From Nitratireductor sp. XY-223 (GTDB lineage: Bacteria > Pseudomonadota > Alphaproteobacteria > Rhizobiales > Rhizobiaceae): a stretch of 40,894 nucleotides of DNA. A program made the position numbers and the translations under genes. This document shows, in pieces, positions 16,807 through 25,201 of this stretch. The stretch lies in the NCBI RefSeq assembly GCF_004959855.1, contig NZ_SPNT01000019.1, positions 1 to 40,894 of the forward strand, given 5' to 3'. A model generated the notes under the pieces. That model saw only the letters and a program-made list of their open reading frames with translations, was not told the DNA's origin and made no database searches. The first letter of the stretch is position 1, and each line of letters begins with the position of its first letter.

Positions 16807-17646
16807 ATGATGGTCGTCCCACCTTCAGCCAAGGGTGCATTTGTCTACGATGGCCGGGTTGTTATCATGATGGCGACCGGCGGCAGCCGGCAGACATCGA
16901 AAGGGCCTGCTTCCAGAATGGCGACGGTTCGCCATAAAGATGAACCTCCATTTGATATTTTTGAGCCGGCGCTCGATACCGTCAACCCAATCGAAAACGT
17001 TCTGCGCGAGGGGCAGCTATGCGATTATGACGGCCGGCGCGGTACGCTTTTGCACTCCGAATACTGGTTCGAGGAACGCGAAATTGACGGATATGCCCAA
17101 TACATCATCACACGCCTTTTCGTTTCGGATATTGAACAAGACGACGTTGTAGAAGTTCCACAAGAACGGTTTCGCTTTCTGACCATTCTGAAGGGGCATT
17201 GGCCAAGGCCGGACTGGCTTCAATACAAAATCGGCAATTGGTTTGAATACGAAAACCGTATCGTGAAAATCGACAGCTACATCCATCTCGCCGATCAGTG
17301 CATATGGGGTATGCCGGAATGGATCACCGTCAGGTCACCGGAAGGACGCTTGGGCAAGATCGATATCATCCACCGCAGCGACTTTGCCAAACTCGTGCGC
17401 AGACCCGAAAAAAGTGAGGCAGGGGTTCAGAGAATCACGGTGTTTGAATCGGTCGTGAACGAGAAGGGACTGCATGACGGCGAGGGTGTAACGGTTGTCG
17501 GCAGAACCACATGGAAAAGCAAAGACAATCCGGCGGTGGGGTACACGGTCGTCCACTTCGGCAAACGCGGCCAGCCCGAACCGGTCAAATCAGTACAGAA
17601 CGCGCCGCTCGAATTTGTTTTGCATTGTGAAGACTACGGGCGATGA
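16807..17646 (+). CDS. hypothetical protein, possibly accessory
   Basis: 279 residues, not recognised. There is no signal peptide or membrane helix. From residue about 38 the sequence is compositionally normal for a soluble protein, rich in aromatic and acidic residues (LLHSEYWFEEREIDGYAQYI, RIVKIDSYIHLADQCIWGMP). The first 37 residues look less protein-like. The ATG at 16918 (MATVRHKDEPPFD) is an alternative start, but neither start has a clear ribosome binding site; AAAGAGAG lies directly before the first. It is next to and convergent with a tyrosine recombinase, so it may belong to an accessory segment. Confidence 0.6.
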   Translation: MMVVPPSAKGAFVYDGRVVIMMATGGSRQTSKGPASRMATVRHKDEPPFDIFEPALDTVNPIENVLREGQLCDYDGRRGTLLHSEYWFEEREIDGYAQYIITRLFVSDIEQDDVVEVPQERFRFLTILKGHWPRPDWLQYKIGNWFEYENRIVKIDSYIHLADQCIWGMPEWITVRSPEGRLGKIDIIHRSDFAKLVRRPEKSEAGVQRITVFESVVNEKGLHDGEGVTVVGRTTWKSKDNPAVGYTVVHFGKRGQPEPVKSVQNAPLEFVLHCEDYGR

Positions 17647-17742
17647 ACATTCAGTCCAGATAAAGAAAGGCTTTTCCCAAACATGGTGGAGATCGCATTG
17701 GGAAATCGCACTGGCCGATTTACCGAATGTGATCAATCGGCT

Positions 17743-18369
17743 TCACCCCCACATTCGTCCCGCGATTTCCAACTCCTCATTGCCGACCGCGTTGCCGTAG
17801 ATCGCCGTGGTGATCATGGAGGTGTGACCCATCCAGCGCGAGAGGAGGTTCAGGGGTATGCCCATCCGGAGAGCGTGCACACCGTAACCATGGCGCAGCC
17901 CCTTGGGGCTGGCTTGGGCACCGCGAATATCCGCCTTGTCCATGACCCGCTTGATCCACCGATAGCCGGTGATCCGGTTCAGGGGCCGGCCTTTGTGGGT
18001 CCAGAGCGGCAACGCATCCTTGTCGGACCGGTTCTCGTCCAGGCGCTTTTCCTTGAGCGTCACCAGGATGTCTGCCAACTCGGGCGGTATCGGCACCTCC
18101 CGTATATGATGCCGATCCCGTTGCTTCAGCGTTCGAATGGAAACGAGCCGGCTTTCCGGATCGATCGAGGCGGTGGTGAGATTGAGCGCTTCGGACAGGC
18201 GGCAGCCGGTATACAGGAGCGTCAAGCAAAAAGCACGCACCGGTAGTAGTGATTTATTGGCTTCGCGCAAGAAGCGCAGCCGTTCCGGTCCGTTTATATA
18301 CAACCTTTGCTGGCGCTCATCATAGAGCCGCATCTTTGAATTCATAAGACTGCTTACAGAATGCAACAT
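17743..18369 (-). CDS. small tyrosine recombinase (catalytic domain only)
   Basis: 208 residues containing only the catalytic domain of the phage-integrase family. Expected residues are visible: Arg57 (TGCRLSE), Lys82, Arg159 (GLRHG), His182 (WMGHTS) and the nucleophile Tyr191 (TTAIYGN). The usual histidine two residues before the second arginine pair is Lys156. The N-terminal core-binding domain is absent, so the size matches FimB/FimE-like inverting recombinases (about 200 residues) rather than full integrases. The start at 18369 has GGAAGAAG upstream; Met13 is an alternative. Its start codon sits inside a partial copy of the inverted repeat found upstream of the neighbouring porin, which suggests the recombinase acts on and may bind these repeats. 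Confidence 0.88.
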   Translation of the reverse strand: MLHSVSSLMNSKMRLYDERQQRLYINGPERLRFLREANKSLLPVRAFCLTLLYTGCRLSEALNLTTASIDPESRLVSIRTLKQRDRHHIREVPIPPELADILVTLKEKRLDENRSDKDALPLWTHKGRPLNRITGYRWIKRVMDKADIRGAQASPKGLRHGYGVHALRMGIPLNLLSRWMGHTSMITTAIYGNAVGNEELEIAGRMWG

Positions 18370-18373
18370 TATT
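18362..18373 (+). repeat. partial third copy of the recombination-site repeat
   Basis: TGCAACATTATT is identical to the matching part of the right-hand repeat (18582-18593, inverted) and has one difference from the left copy. It overlaps the start codon of the recombinase gene, so a protein binding here would affect recombinase expression. Confidence 0.5.
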
Positions 18374-18433
18374 CTTCTTCCGGTAGCTAAAATACTGTCC
18401 GTAATATCACTCTTTACCGTCGCTGTAGCGAGC

Positions 18434-18453
18434 GTGCAACACTATTAATCAAT
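18434..18453 (+). repeat. left arm of 20-bp inverted repeat
   Basis: GTGCAACACTATTAATCAAT. It matches the reverse complement of 18575-18594 at 19 of 20 positions. The arm also starts a local symmetry, ACACTATT (18441-18448) and AATAGTGT (18451-18458 region), of the kind seen in tyrosine-recombinase core sites. It lies 65 bp upstream of the recombinase start. Confidence 0.8.
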
Positions 18454-18574
18454 AGTGTGTCCCCAACAAAAAGTAAAGTGTTTTCAGTCTGATAGCCAAC
18501 CAGTACGCTCTTGATATCACAGCCGCAGCCCCTTCACAAGAAAACAAAAGGCCGAGCACGGCCATTCGTACAAA
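18454..18574. other. putative invertible 121-bp segment upstream of the porin
   Basis: This is the DNA between the two inverted repeats, lying between a small recombinase gene and the porin gene. In the present orientation it carries a leftward terminator-like hairpin at 18543-18563. No strong sigma-70 promoter was identified in it by eye. Inversion would point the terminator at the porin. Inversion is inferred from architecture only. Confidence 0.45.
18541..18563 (-). terminator. leftward rho-independent terminator inside the inverted-repeat segment
   Basis: On the minus strand GGCCG (from 18563) pairs with CGGCC (to 18550) around a 4-nt loop, followed by CTTTTGTTTTC. This is a short stem with a T-rich tail. 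It would stop transcription coming from the porin side towards the recombinase. Confidence 0.5.
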
Positions 18575-18594
18575 ATTGATTAATAATGTTGCAC
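18575..18594 (-). repeat. right arm of 20-bp inverted repeat
   Basis: ATTGATTAATAATGTTGCAC, the inverted partner of 18434-18453 with one mismatch. It ends 56 bp before the porin start codon, so an exchange at this site would change the 5' leader or promoter region of the porin. Confidence 0.8.
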
Positions 18595-18650
18595 TCCGCT
18601 CCCGTTCAGCCGGTCGCCGACTTTTGCTCAAAACAGTTGGAGATCAGCGA

Positions 18651-19802
18651 ATGCGAAGAAAGACAATTTTATTGGCCACCACCCTCCTTGGAGCGGCATC
18701 ATCGCCGGCTTTCTCAGCCGACGCCATAGTGGCAGCAGAGCCGGAGCCGGTCGAATATGTGCGCGTCTGCGACGCCTTCGGCGCCGGTTACTTCTATATC
18801 CCGGGCACCGAGACCTGCCTGAAGCTGAGTGGATTCGTCCGCTTGGATATCGGATTCCTAAGCGAAGCCGATAGCTATTCTTCAGCCGTTCGAGGCCGCT
18901 TGAACATACAGGCCAAGGAAGACACGGAACTCGGCGTTCTGCACGCCTATCTTCGTTTCCAGGGTCAGAACGCCGGCGGCGGAGACTCTACAGCAGTTGT
19001 CGACCAGGCCTATGCTGAACTTGGCGGCCTCGTCTTTGGTTACACGGAAACGACATGGGTTATGTCCAAGAACGGCGGCGCATCCGGTTTCGGTTCGCAC
19101 TCCGATAACGGCCTCGCCTACGGCTACGGCCAGGCAAACCAGGTCGGCTACAACTTCACCGGCGAAAACTTTTTTGCGGCAATCTCGCTCAACGACGACG
19201 GCGACGCGACCTCCTATATGCCGGATGTAACCGGTCGTATCGGCGGTGTCTTTGGCGGTGCTACGATCTACGGAGCATTCGGTTACGACCAGTCCGCTGA
19301 AAACTTCGGCGTCAAGCTCGGCCTCAACACCGATATCGGGCCGGCCGGCAACCTGATCGTCCAGGGTTTCTACGCTGACGGTCCGACCAGTTACGGCGCG
19401 AATTTGACCTATGAGGTCGACTTCTCGGCTGTGACTGGAATAACCCCATCGTACGTAAGCGCTACATTTACGCCTGAGTGGTCACTCATGGCTTCGTACC
19501 AGCACCAGTTCGCACCGAACTTCAAGGGTTCGGTCGGTGGTCAGTACTCCGGCAATTATTATGCGGCCCCCATCGCCACCTCTGCCGCCATCGGCGGCAT
19601 CGCCGCGAGTGCGGCCCACCCGCTCGGAGCGGGGAGCGCTACAATGGATGTCAGCACGTGGGCGCTCGAAGGTGTTCTCGTCTGGAACCCGGTTGACAAC
19701 CTCGAAGTCCGCGGCGAAGTCCGCTACATCGACATTCAGAACAGCACGGGCTCCATCGACAATCAAACGACGGGCCTGTTCCGTCTTCAGCGCAGCTTCT
19801 AA
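18651..19802 (+). CDS. outer-membrane porin, Omp2/Porin_2 family
   Basis: 383 residues. The signal peptide (about 1-23, ending PAFSADA) is followed by the signature of Rhizobiales porins: VEYVRVCDAFGAGYFYIPGT and ETCLKLSGFVRLDIGF, with two conserved cysteines. The rest is alternating beta-strand sequence ending in an aromatic C-terminus (FRLQRSF), the recognition signal for outer-membrane insertion. GGAG lies 8 nt before the ATG; an earlier in-frame start inside the inverted repeat is rejected. These porins form 16-strand channels for small hydrophilic solutes. The upstream inverted repeats and recombinase suggest switched expression. Confidence 0.93.
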   Translation: MRRKTILLATTLLGAASSPAFSADAIVAAEPEPVEYVRVCDAFGAGYFYIPGTETCLKLSGFVRLDIGFLSEADSYSSAVRGRLNIQAKEDTELGVLHAYLRFQGQNAGGGDSTAVVDQAYAELGGLVFGYTETTWVMSKNGGASGFGSHSDNGLAYGYGQANQVGYNFTGENFFAAISLNDDGDATSYMPDVTGRIGGVFGGATIYGAFGYDQSAENFGVKLGLNTDIGPAGNLIVQGFYADGPTSYGANLTYEVDFSAVTGITPSYVSATFTPEWSLMASYQHQFAPNFKGSVGGQYSGNYYAAPIATSAAIGGIAASAAHPLGAGSATMDVSTWALEGVLVWNPVDNLEVRGEVRYIDIQNSTGSIDNQTTGLFRLQRSF

Positions 19803-19849
19803 GGCATCGGAATCTGCTTCGGGTGCCCGGATTGACCTCCAGTCACCCC

Positions 19850-19885
19850 GGCCCGGCACTTGGCTACCAATCTAGCTGCCGGGCC
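19850..19885 (+). terminator. hairpin after the porin gene
   Basis: GGCCCGGCA (19850-19858) pairs with TGCCGGGCC (19877-19885), a 9-bp perfect stem with an 18-nt loop and ACTTTC after it, 48 bp downstream of the porin stop. It is a likely porin terminator or 3' mRNA stabiliser. Confidence 0.6.
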
Positions 19886-19949
19886 ACTTTCACCTTTCCC
19901 AATGCATCAACAGATAGCGGTGATTGTCTCGCCCATTTCAATCACTGCC

Positions 19950-19980
19950 GCGGCCCGGCACCAAAGCCGTGCCGGGCCGC
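19950..19980. terminator. second, stronger hairpin downstream of the porin
   Basis: GCGGCCCGGCAC (19950-19961) and GTGCCGGGCCGC (19969-19980) form a perfect 12-bp stem with a 7-nt loop. It shares the GGCCCGGC core with the hairpin 100 bp upstream, so the two may have arisen by duplication. There is no U-tract. The rest of the 630-bp gap between porin and the next gene (to 20432) shows no convincing gene; a minus-strand frame at 20038-20442 lacks supporting features. Confidence 0.55.
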
Positions 19981-20432
19981 CCCTTCAACTTCGACTCTTT
20001 GGCGGCAACGTTCGCGGCAAGGACGGATTGCACCACCTTAGGCACGGAATGTGTCTACTCTTTCCTTTACGGGAATTTTGAACCTGCCATAGACTCTGCT
20101 CAAGAACCGACGATTCAGCCTGGCACACATCCAGGTCCCGACGGGCAGGCTGCCGGTTGAATTCTTCGGCAAAACAATCTTCACAGCATGTCCTCGTCGC
20201 ACAGGATCCGAGGTGAGCCATGGCGCCCGGTGAGCGTAAATGCAGGCATTCGAACGCTCACCACCGGCGCCGCAAGGCCTCCGTGCAAGCGGGCCGGAAT
20301 CGCCCGGCGATTTCAAGCGCTGCAGACGAAACAGGTTTTCTCCAGTTCTTCGAGGATCTTCGCAATGGATACGACGCGCGCGGTCCTTCGGCGGTCCCGG
20401 ACACGCGGGCAACCAATGGTCCGGAGATTTGC

Positions 20433-20897
20433 ATGAAGCCAAAGGTGCTCACTGCCCGTGACCTCGGAAACCTGACGTTCATTTTTTTCGGCATTTTGGA
20501 CGGCTTCTCGTTTGAGGGGGACGAAATAATCGCCTCGCCGCAAGGCTTTGCCGATGCCCAGTTGCGGCTCGAAAAAATAGCCGGATTTTTCGAGCGATAC
20601 AGCATCGCCAACAGGAAGGCCTGTGGTGCGTGGGGATCGCATGAAGGCATGGTTCCGTCGATCAAGGCTGACGACATACTGGCGGCGGTGCCGGTCGCTC
20701 CGGACTGGCCCGAGGCGCGAATGCACATGTACCATCTGATGCACTGGGCGCACGGTCCGGACGAATATCCTTATGCGTCGATACGCATGCGATTGTCGCT
20801 GCTCACACTGATGTCCGCCTTCGCCAGGGTCATCCGTTGCCCCGATCCCGAAGCCGGCCGGCATGGCTCGATGCGCGGACAGGATTCCGTTGGCTGA
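20433..20897 (+). CDS. hypothetical protein
   Basis: 154 residues, not recognised. The start at 20433 (MKPKVLTARDLGNLTFIFF) has GGAG 6 nt upstream and is preferred to a much longer frame whose N-terminal part looks random. The sequence has a hydrophobic segment followed by a plausible globular region (FADAQLRLEKIAGFFERYSI, MYHLMHWAHGPDEYPYASIR). It converges on the AraC gene at 20958. No function is proposed. Confidence 0.5.
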   Translation: MKPKVLTARDLGNLTFIFFGILDGFSFEGDEIIASPQGFADAQLRLEKIAGFFERYSIANRKACGAWGSHEGMVPSIKADDILAAVPVAPDWPEARMHMYHLMHWAHGPDEYPYASIRMRLSLLTLMSAFARVIRCPDPEAGRHGSMRGQDSVG

Positions 20898-20957
20898 TGC
20901 AGTGCTGAAGATGCGAGCAGTTCCGCTGTGCCGTAATCGGCAGCCGGAAGCCAACCG

Positions 20958-22013
20958 TCAGGTGGCAAGCGTTTCCGCCATCGCAGCGCGTATTTTTTGC
21001 CAGCCGTAGTCCAGATATGAATGCTGTTGATCCGCCGATGGATCATTACGCCTCATGCCGTTGCGATAGTCCTTTGGCGACAGGCCGAACTGGGACTTGA
21101 ATGCCCTTGTGAAGGAAGACCGGTTTGCAAATCCGACGCGGTGAGCCAGCCTGTCAATGTTGACGCCAGCGCCTGTTTTCAGCATCCCCGCCGCTTTTCT
21201 CAGCCTTTCCTGCCGCAACAGGCCCGCTGGCGTGTCGAAATCCTCGCACAGCCGGTACAGTTTCGATTTGGATACGCCGAGCGCACCGGCGATGGAAACG
21301 ACGGAGAAGTCCTGATCATGGAGATTGCCCCTGATCTCGCGCTGGATGGCGGCAAAAACCGACCTGTCGCTGATCTCAACACTGTCCATGCTGCCGGTTT
21401 TCTCGAAATTGAGAAGGTCGACGACACCATTCATAACCTGTTTCGATATGCGGTCCGATTCTGCAATGGTTGCATGCGGCAGCTGATTGAACGTCGTCTG
21501 CAGGAGTATTTTGAAGACTTCCAACAACGGACCTGCGGTAAAATTCAGCCCGTGGTGGTGGTCCAGCCACCGGACACGGTCCAGCAAATCCTGCCGGTTA
21601 AATTGTACGCAAAGCGCGTGGTATCCCGGCAGGACATACCGCTGCTCACGCGAGTAGTCGCCTATGTGAACCTGTCCCGGCGCTACAATGGACGTCGCAC
21701 CGTCATATGAGCAGCCGCCCCTCCCCTTGACCCGCAAGTCCACGTTGAAAAAGTCAAAACTGTCACGCGCGATGTGACAGGAATGCCGTTCCAGGGTGCT
21801 GTTTACCTTGCAGCTGACTTCATGAAATGCGGCGCTCGGTGTTTGATAAAACTGATGCTCGTAAGGAAATGCCTCTTGATGGTCGCCTTCACGCTCAACG
21901 AGAAACGCTGTGCTGATGTGCTCGCGCAGCCAGGCGAACTGGTCTTTGCGCGGGATGCGGGAAGTATCTATTTTTACCGAAACGATTGATTTCGGCTCGG
22001 CAAGATCCGTCAT
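20958..22013 (-). CDS. AraC/XylS-family regulator, paralogue 1
   Basis: 351 residues. The N-terminal sensing domain (about 20-200) is followed by a C-terminal double helix-turn-helix (about 225-325) with VVSIAGALGVSKSKLYRLCE and the family ending VGFANRSSFTRAFKSQFGLS PKDY. It is clearly paralogous to the protein encoded at 25202-26245: both begin with the same QFAW(L/M)REHIS element and share the helix-turn-helix almost residue for residue. The two copies lie on either side of the TadG-like gene in the same orientation. Targets are unknown; AraC proteins often bind direct repeats about 20 bp apart, and such repeats lie 450-490 bp upstream. Confidence 0.87.
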   Translation of the reverse strand: MTDLAEPKSIVSVKIDTSRIPRKDQFAWLREHISTAFLVEREGDHQEAFPYEHQFYQTPSAAFHEVSCKVNSTLERHSCHIARDSFDFFNVDLRVKGRGGCSYDGATSIVAPGQVHIGDYSREQRYVLPGYHALCVQFNRQDLLDRVRWLDHHHGLNFTAGPLLEVFKILLQTTFNQLPHATIAESDRISKQVMNGVVDLLNFEKTGSMDSVEISDRSVFAAIQREIRGNLHDQDFSVVSIAGALGVSKSKLYRLCEDFDTPAGLLRQERLRKAAGMLKTGAGVNIDRLAHRVGFANRSSFTRAFKSQFGLSPKDYRNGMRRNDPSADQQHSYLDYGWQKIRAAMAETLAT

Positions 22014-23012
22014 CCTTCGCCTCAGATGTTTGCGGAATAACCGGCGACAAGGTTTGCAACCCCGCCGGGGATCGGGATGCGCCGCGACCTGCGAATTGTG
22101 TTTGGAATGCCTGCTCCTGCACCTTCACCGACAATTGGCCGAACCGGCGACCCGAAAGCCCGCCGATGAGAAAACGGCGACAAATCCGAATGAGGTGCGC
22201 TTCCGGAATCGGCGGTTTCGGACAGACGACAACCATATGTTGTCTCACGGCAGCAGAAACCGTTCGGATTGGCCGACTTAATTTGCAGACCACGCGCAAG
22301 GGAAAAAGGCGAAAGTCTCATGGCGGAAATTCATTCAAAAAAGTCCGGGCGATAAACTGCCTGTAAATTTATCGTGATCGGACAGTCGCCTTAAGATGTG
22401 CCCTGTCTCCTACCTTCTCTAATTGGTCGCAATTCGTCTCAATCGCTGCAAACGCTTTTGGTTTGTGAAAAACATTCATGTTTGTAGGGGGTTACGACGC
22501 TTTGTAGGAACATGACGGCTTGAGCGGCACGCCGCTTGACCGATGCCGATCCGGATCGAAAAGCTACCGTCCTCACCATAACCCCTTGGCCCAGGCGGCA
22601 TCCGGATCCGGGTGTTCGCTCACTTTCCCACCTTCAGCCAGTCAACCGCGGTACGCAATCTGGCGACGCTGTTAACCATCTGTATTCAAACGAAAAACGT
22701 GATTTACGCTCGCTGACTGCAGAAAGAAGCAAAGTGTCACGCATTTGGGGCGAAATGCACCCCACCGTTAAGCGTTGCACGATGCATCTCAATGAGACTG
22801 GGGCCAGGTATCGGCCCCGTGTCCCATGCTTCGTTCCGGTGAACAACGGTTCGGAAATGCGGCATCGCGGAACCCAGCAATCAAGCTCTCAATGACCCGG
22901 AAAGGCATCCGTATCGAGATCGATTGCAGTCGGTTCGGGGCCCGCCGGACACGCTGCTCTTCGATCCGAGACATCGGGAGCGTGTTCTTCAGAGATTTGA
23001 GGAGTACTGAAG
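22014..23012. other. 1-kb intergenic region between AraC and TadG-like genes
   Basis: Nearly 1 kb without a convincing gene. It holds spaced TTTGT direct repeats (22462-22510) and, at 22420-22440, a TCGCAATTCGT segment like the one in the repeats upstream of the surface genes further right. Short open frames on both strands lack ribosome binding sites and protein-like composition. It may carry long-range control sites or an unrecognised small RNA. Confidence 0.4.
22461..22510 (+). promoter_or_regulatory. direct repeats with helical spacing
   Basis: GTTTGTGAAA (22461), TTTGTAGGGG (22481) and TTTGTAGGAA (22501): two near-identical decamers exactly 20 bp apart and a weaker third 19-20 bp earlier. 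Spacing of about two helical turns is typical of AraC-family activator sites, and two AraC paralogues are encoded nearby. The protein that binds is inferred. Confidence 0.45.
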
Positions 23013-24713
23013 ATGGTTCACTATTTTCCGAAACGGCTGCTTGACCGGTTGCGTCGCGACAGGAGCGGCAATTTCATAGTCATGTTCGCCCTGTGTGTTA
23101 CGGTTATTTTCGCGGCCGCTGGTTTGGCTCTCGATTATTCGGTTGCCTTGATGAACAAGACGCGGGCCGCCAATGCACTGGACGCCGCCACATTGGCGAC
23201 CGCAAGAGCCATTGTCGCCGGCGACATCTCTTCGGACGATGACGACGAGATCGAGACATACCTGAAAAGTTTCTTCGCCGCCAATCTCGGCATCGATGAC
23301 CTGGACGCCAGTATTTTCGCCATCGACAGCGTTGTCGTCGACACCGGCGAGCAGTCGGTTTCCGCGACGGTTGTTATCGACCAGCCTCTCCGTTTGCTGC
23401 AGGTCGGCACCGGCAGGGACACCATCACGGTTAGAAACCACTCGGCGGCAAACTACGGCGTAGGCAATGTCGAGGTGGCCATGGTGCTGGATGTCACGGG
23501 GTCGATGGATGACTCGGTGTCTTTGACAGACAGCACGAAAAAACTGGCGGTACTGGAAACTGCCGCGAAAGCCGCGGTCGAAACACTGTTGAGCGCGGCG
23601 AGCGACGCTAATTCCGTCAGGATCAGCCTTGTCCCGTATTCGCGCGCGGTCAATGTAGGCAACTACCTTGTCCGCTATGTCTATGCCGATCACTACTACC
23701 CGACCAGCGATGCGCCCCTCTATGATCCGAGTCTCTACAACACCACCCGCGTCGGCTATGACTGGGTGAGTTTTCAAAGCGGCTATGCGTCCTGCCCCAC
23801 CTCACATAATTTCGATTTTCAACCGACATTCAGGTTTGCCGGCGGGTACGGATTTGGCGGCGGTTTCAGCCGCGGCAGCACCTACGGGTATGACGGCTAT
23901 CGTTTCGGTGACGCCTGGGTATTTCGGGCCGCCGAAGGTGGCGGCGGCGGCGGCGGTGGCGGAAACAAAGGCGGCGGGGGAGGCAACAAGGATGCGACCG
24001 ATTGCTGGGATTTTGTCATCGAAAGCGACGGAACCAGCCCCGACAATTGCGCCACGGACCGCAAGGCTCCGGCAACCGCGGGCAACACGTCCTACCAATA
24101 TGCCGATGCAAATCCGTCGTACGGCATGATCAGCCGTGATGCCCGGCTCGAGGAAAATGAGTGTCCGGATTCGCCCATCATCGCCCTGACCGACACACAG
24201 GATGCGCTGGAAACGGCTATTGAGGGTTTGATTGCCGATGGATACACCGGCGGTCATATCGGATTGCAGTGGGGGTGGTACACGATTTCCCATGACTGGA
24301 AAAACTATATGCCGGCCGGCTCGGAGCCAGGCGACCATACTGACCCCGATGCGGATCTGAAAAAATACGTCATCATGATGACGGACGGATTGTTCAATAC
24401 CGCATTTGCGGATGTCGAACCTGACGGCTTCAGACAAGGAAAACAGCAAGCGCAATCCATTGCGCATTTTGATTCTCTTTGCACCGCCATCAAAAATGAC
24501 GACATTACCATTTTCACAATCGGCTTCGCCATCAGTACCGATCCCCTGTTGTCGCAGTACCAGAGAGACGATGCGCTTGAAGCACTGGACGATTGCGCCA
24601 CCGACGACACGACCACGACGGTCTATTTCTACGATGTGACAACCGCGGACGGCCTCACGACGGCCTTCGAGGACATTGCAAGCACCATCAATGCCCTGCG
24701 TCTGACGCGGTAG
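23013..24713 (+). CDS. TadG-like pilus-assembly protein with von Willebrand A domain
   Basis: 566 residues. An N-terminal membrane anchor of Tad type (DRSGNFIVMFALCVTVIFAA through NALDAATLATARA, about 17-67) is followed by an extracytoplasmic von Willebrand A domain with a MIDAS motif DVTGSMDDS (160-168) and a later MMTDGLFNT element near 455. A long insertion in the middle (about 215-420) contains a tyrosine/glycine-rich stretch and runs of glycine near 309-325 (GGGGGGGGGNKGGGGGNK). GAGGAG precedes the ATG. TadG proteins help build Flp/Tad pili, but no other tad gene is in the window, so this is an orphan copy, perhaps with a surface-adhesion role. Confidence 0.85.
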   Translation: MVHYFPKRLLDRLRRDRSGNFIVMFALCVTVIFAAAGLALDYSVALMNKTRAANALDAATLATARAIVAGDISSDDDDEIETYLKSFFAANLGIDDLDASIFAIDSVVVDTGEQSVSATVVIDQPLRLLQVGTGRDTITVRNHSAANYGVGNVEVAMVLDVTGSMDDSVSLTDSTKKLAVLETAAKAAVETLLSAASDANSVRISLVPYSRAVNVGNYLVRYVYADHYYPTSDAPLYDPSLYNTTRVGYDWVSFQSGYASCPTSHNFDFQPTFRFAGGYGFGGGFSRGSTYGYDGYRFGDAWVFRAAEGGGGGGGGGNKGGGGGNKDATDCWDFVIESDGTSPDNCATDRKAPATAGNTSYQYADANPSYGMISRDARLEENECPDSPIIALTDTQDALETAIEGLIADGYTGGHIGLQWGWYTISHDWKNYMPAGSEPGDHTDPDADLKKYVIMMTDGLFNTAFADVEPDGFRQGKQQAQSIAHFDSLCTAIKNDDITIFTIGFAISTDPLLSQYQRDDALEALDDCATDDTTTTVYFYDVTTADGLTTAFEDIASTINALRLTR

Positions 24714-24820
24714 CGCCAAGACGCCCGCACCGTCGACACGTTTGACCGGTTGCCGGTTTGCGCGGGGTCTGTGGGACGTCATATCCCCTGGGCTCCGTGC
24801 CGTTTATAGAGTGAAGTTTT

Positions 24821-25173
24821 GTGAGCAAATCGACCAAAATCATTGCCGCCTGTCTGTTTCTGGCCGTTGCCGTCATTGTGATGCTGCCGACACAGCAAAT
24901 CAGGAAGGCACCGCATTGCCAGCGCTTTCATATGGAGGCCGCCGCACTGGCCACAATCCGAACGGTCTCGTCAAGGCCTGCCTGAAGTCGCCGTGCACCG
25001 GGCGGTTCGGCCACATCAGCCTCGAAACCGCCGGCGACTGCGTTTGGTCGACCCGCGCGCATGTTGATGCTCAGAACGGTTTCGGCGCGATGCGTCGCAC
25101 ACGGTTCAACGCAACGATCAAGTTCGATGTCGGGCGCCAGAAATGGGAGCTTGTAAGTTTCAGATGGAGCTGA
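24821..25173 (+). pseudogene. small secreted/anchored protein, frameshifted
   Basis: The frame from GTG at 24821 gives a good N-terminal membrane or signal segment (KIIAACLFLAVAVIVMLPT) but stops near 24985. The neighbouring frame then encodes VKACLKSPCTGRFGHISLET and VDAQNGFGAMRRTRFNATIK up to 25173. That second part matches a widespread family of small exported proteins with the pattern A.LKSPS...F...YVDAQNSFGA..RT.F. The two halves belong together, so a frameshift between about 24890 and 24960 broke the gene, or the assembly has an error there. It follows the TadG-like gene by 107 bp on the same strand. Confidence 0.65.
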
Positions 25174-25201
25174 CCCTGGTATCGACGGGCCAGGTGACCG
25201 G

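Noticed and set aside
20038-20442. 134-residue minus-strand frame in the porin-downstream gap
   Set aside because: No ribosome binding site or family signal; overlaps the likely start of the plus-strand gene at 20433.
20313-20954. 213-residue minus-strand frame
   Set aside because: Opposite the plus-strand hypothetical gene, which has a better ribosome binding site and composition.
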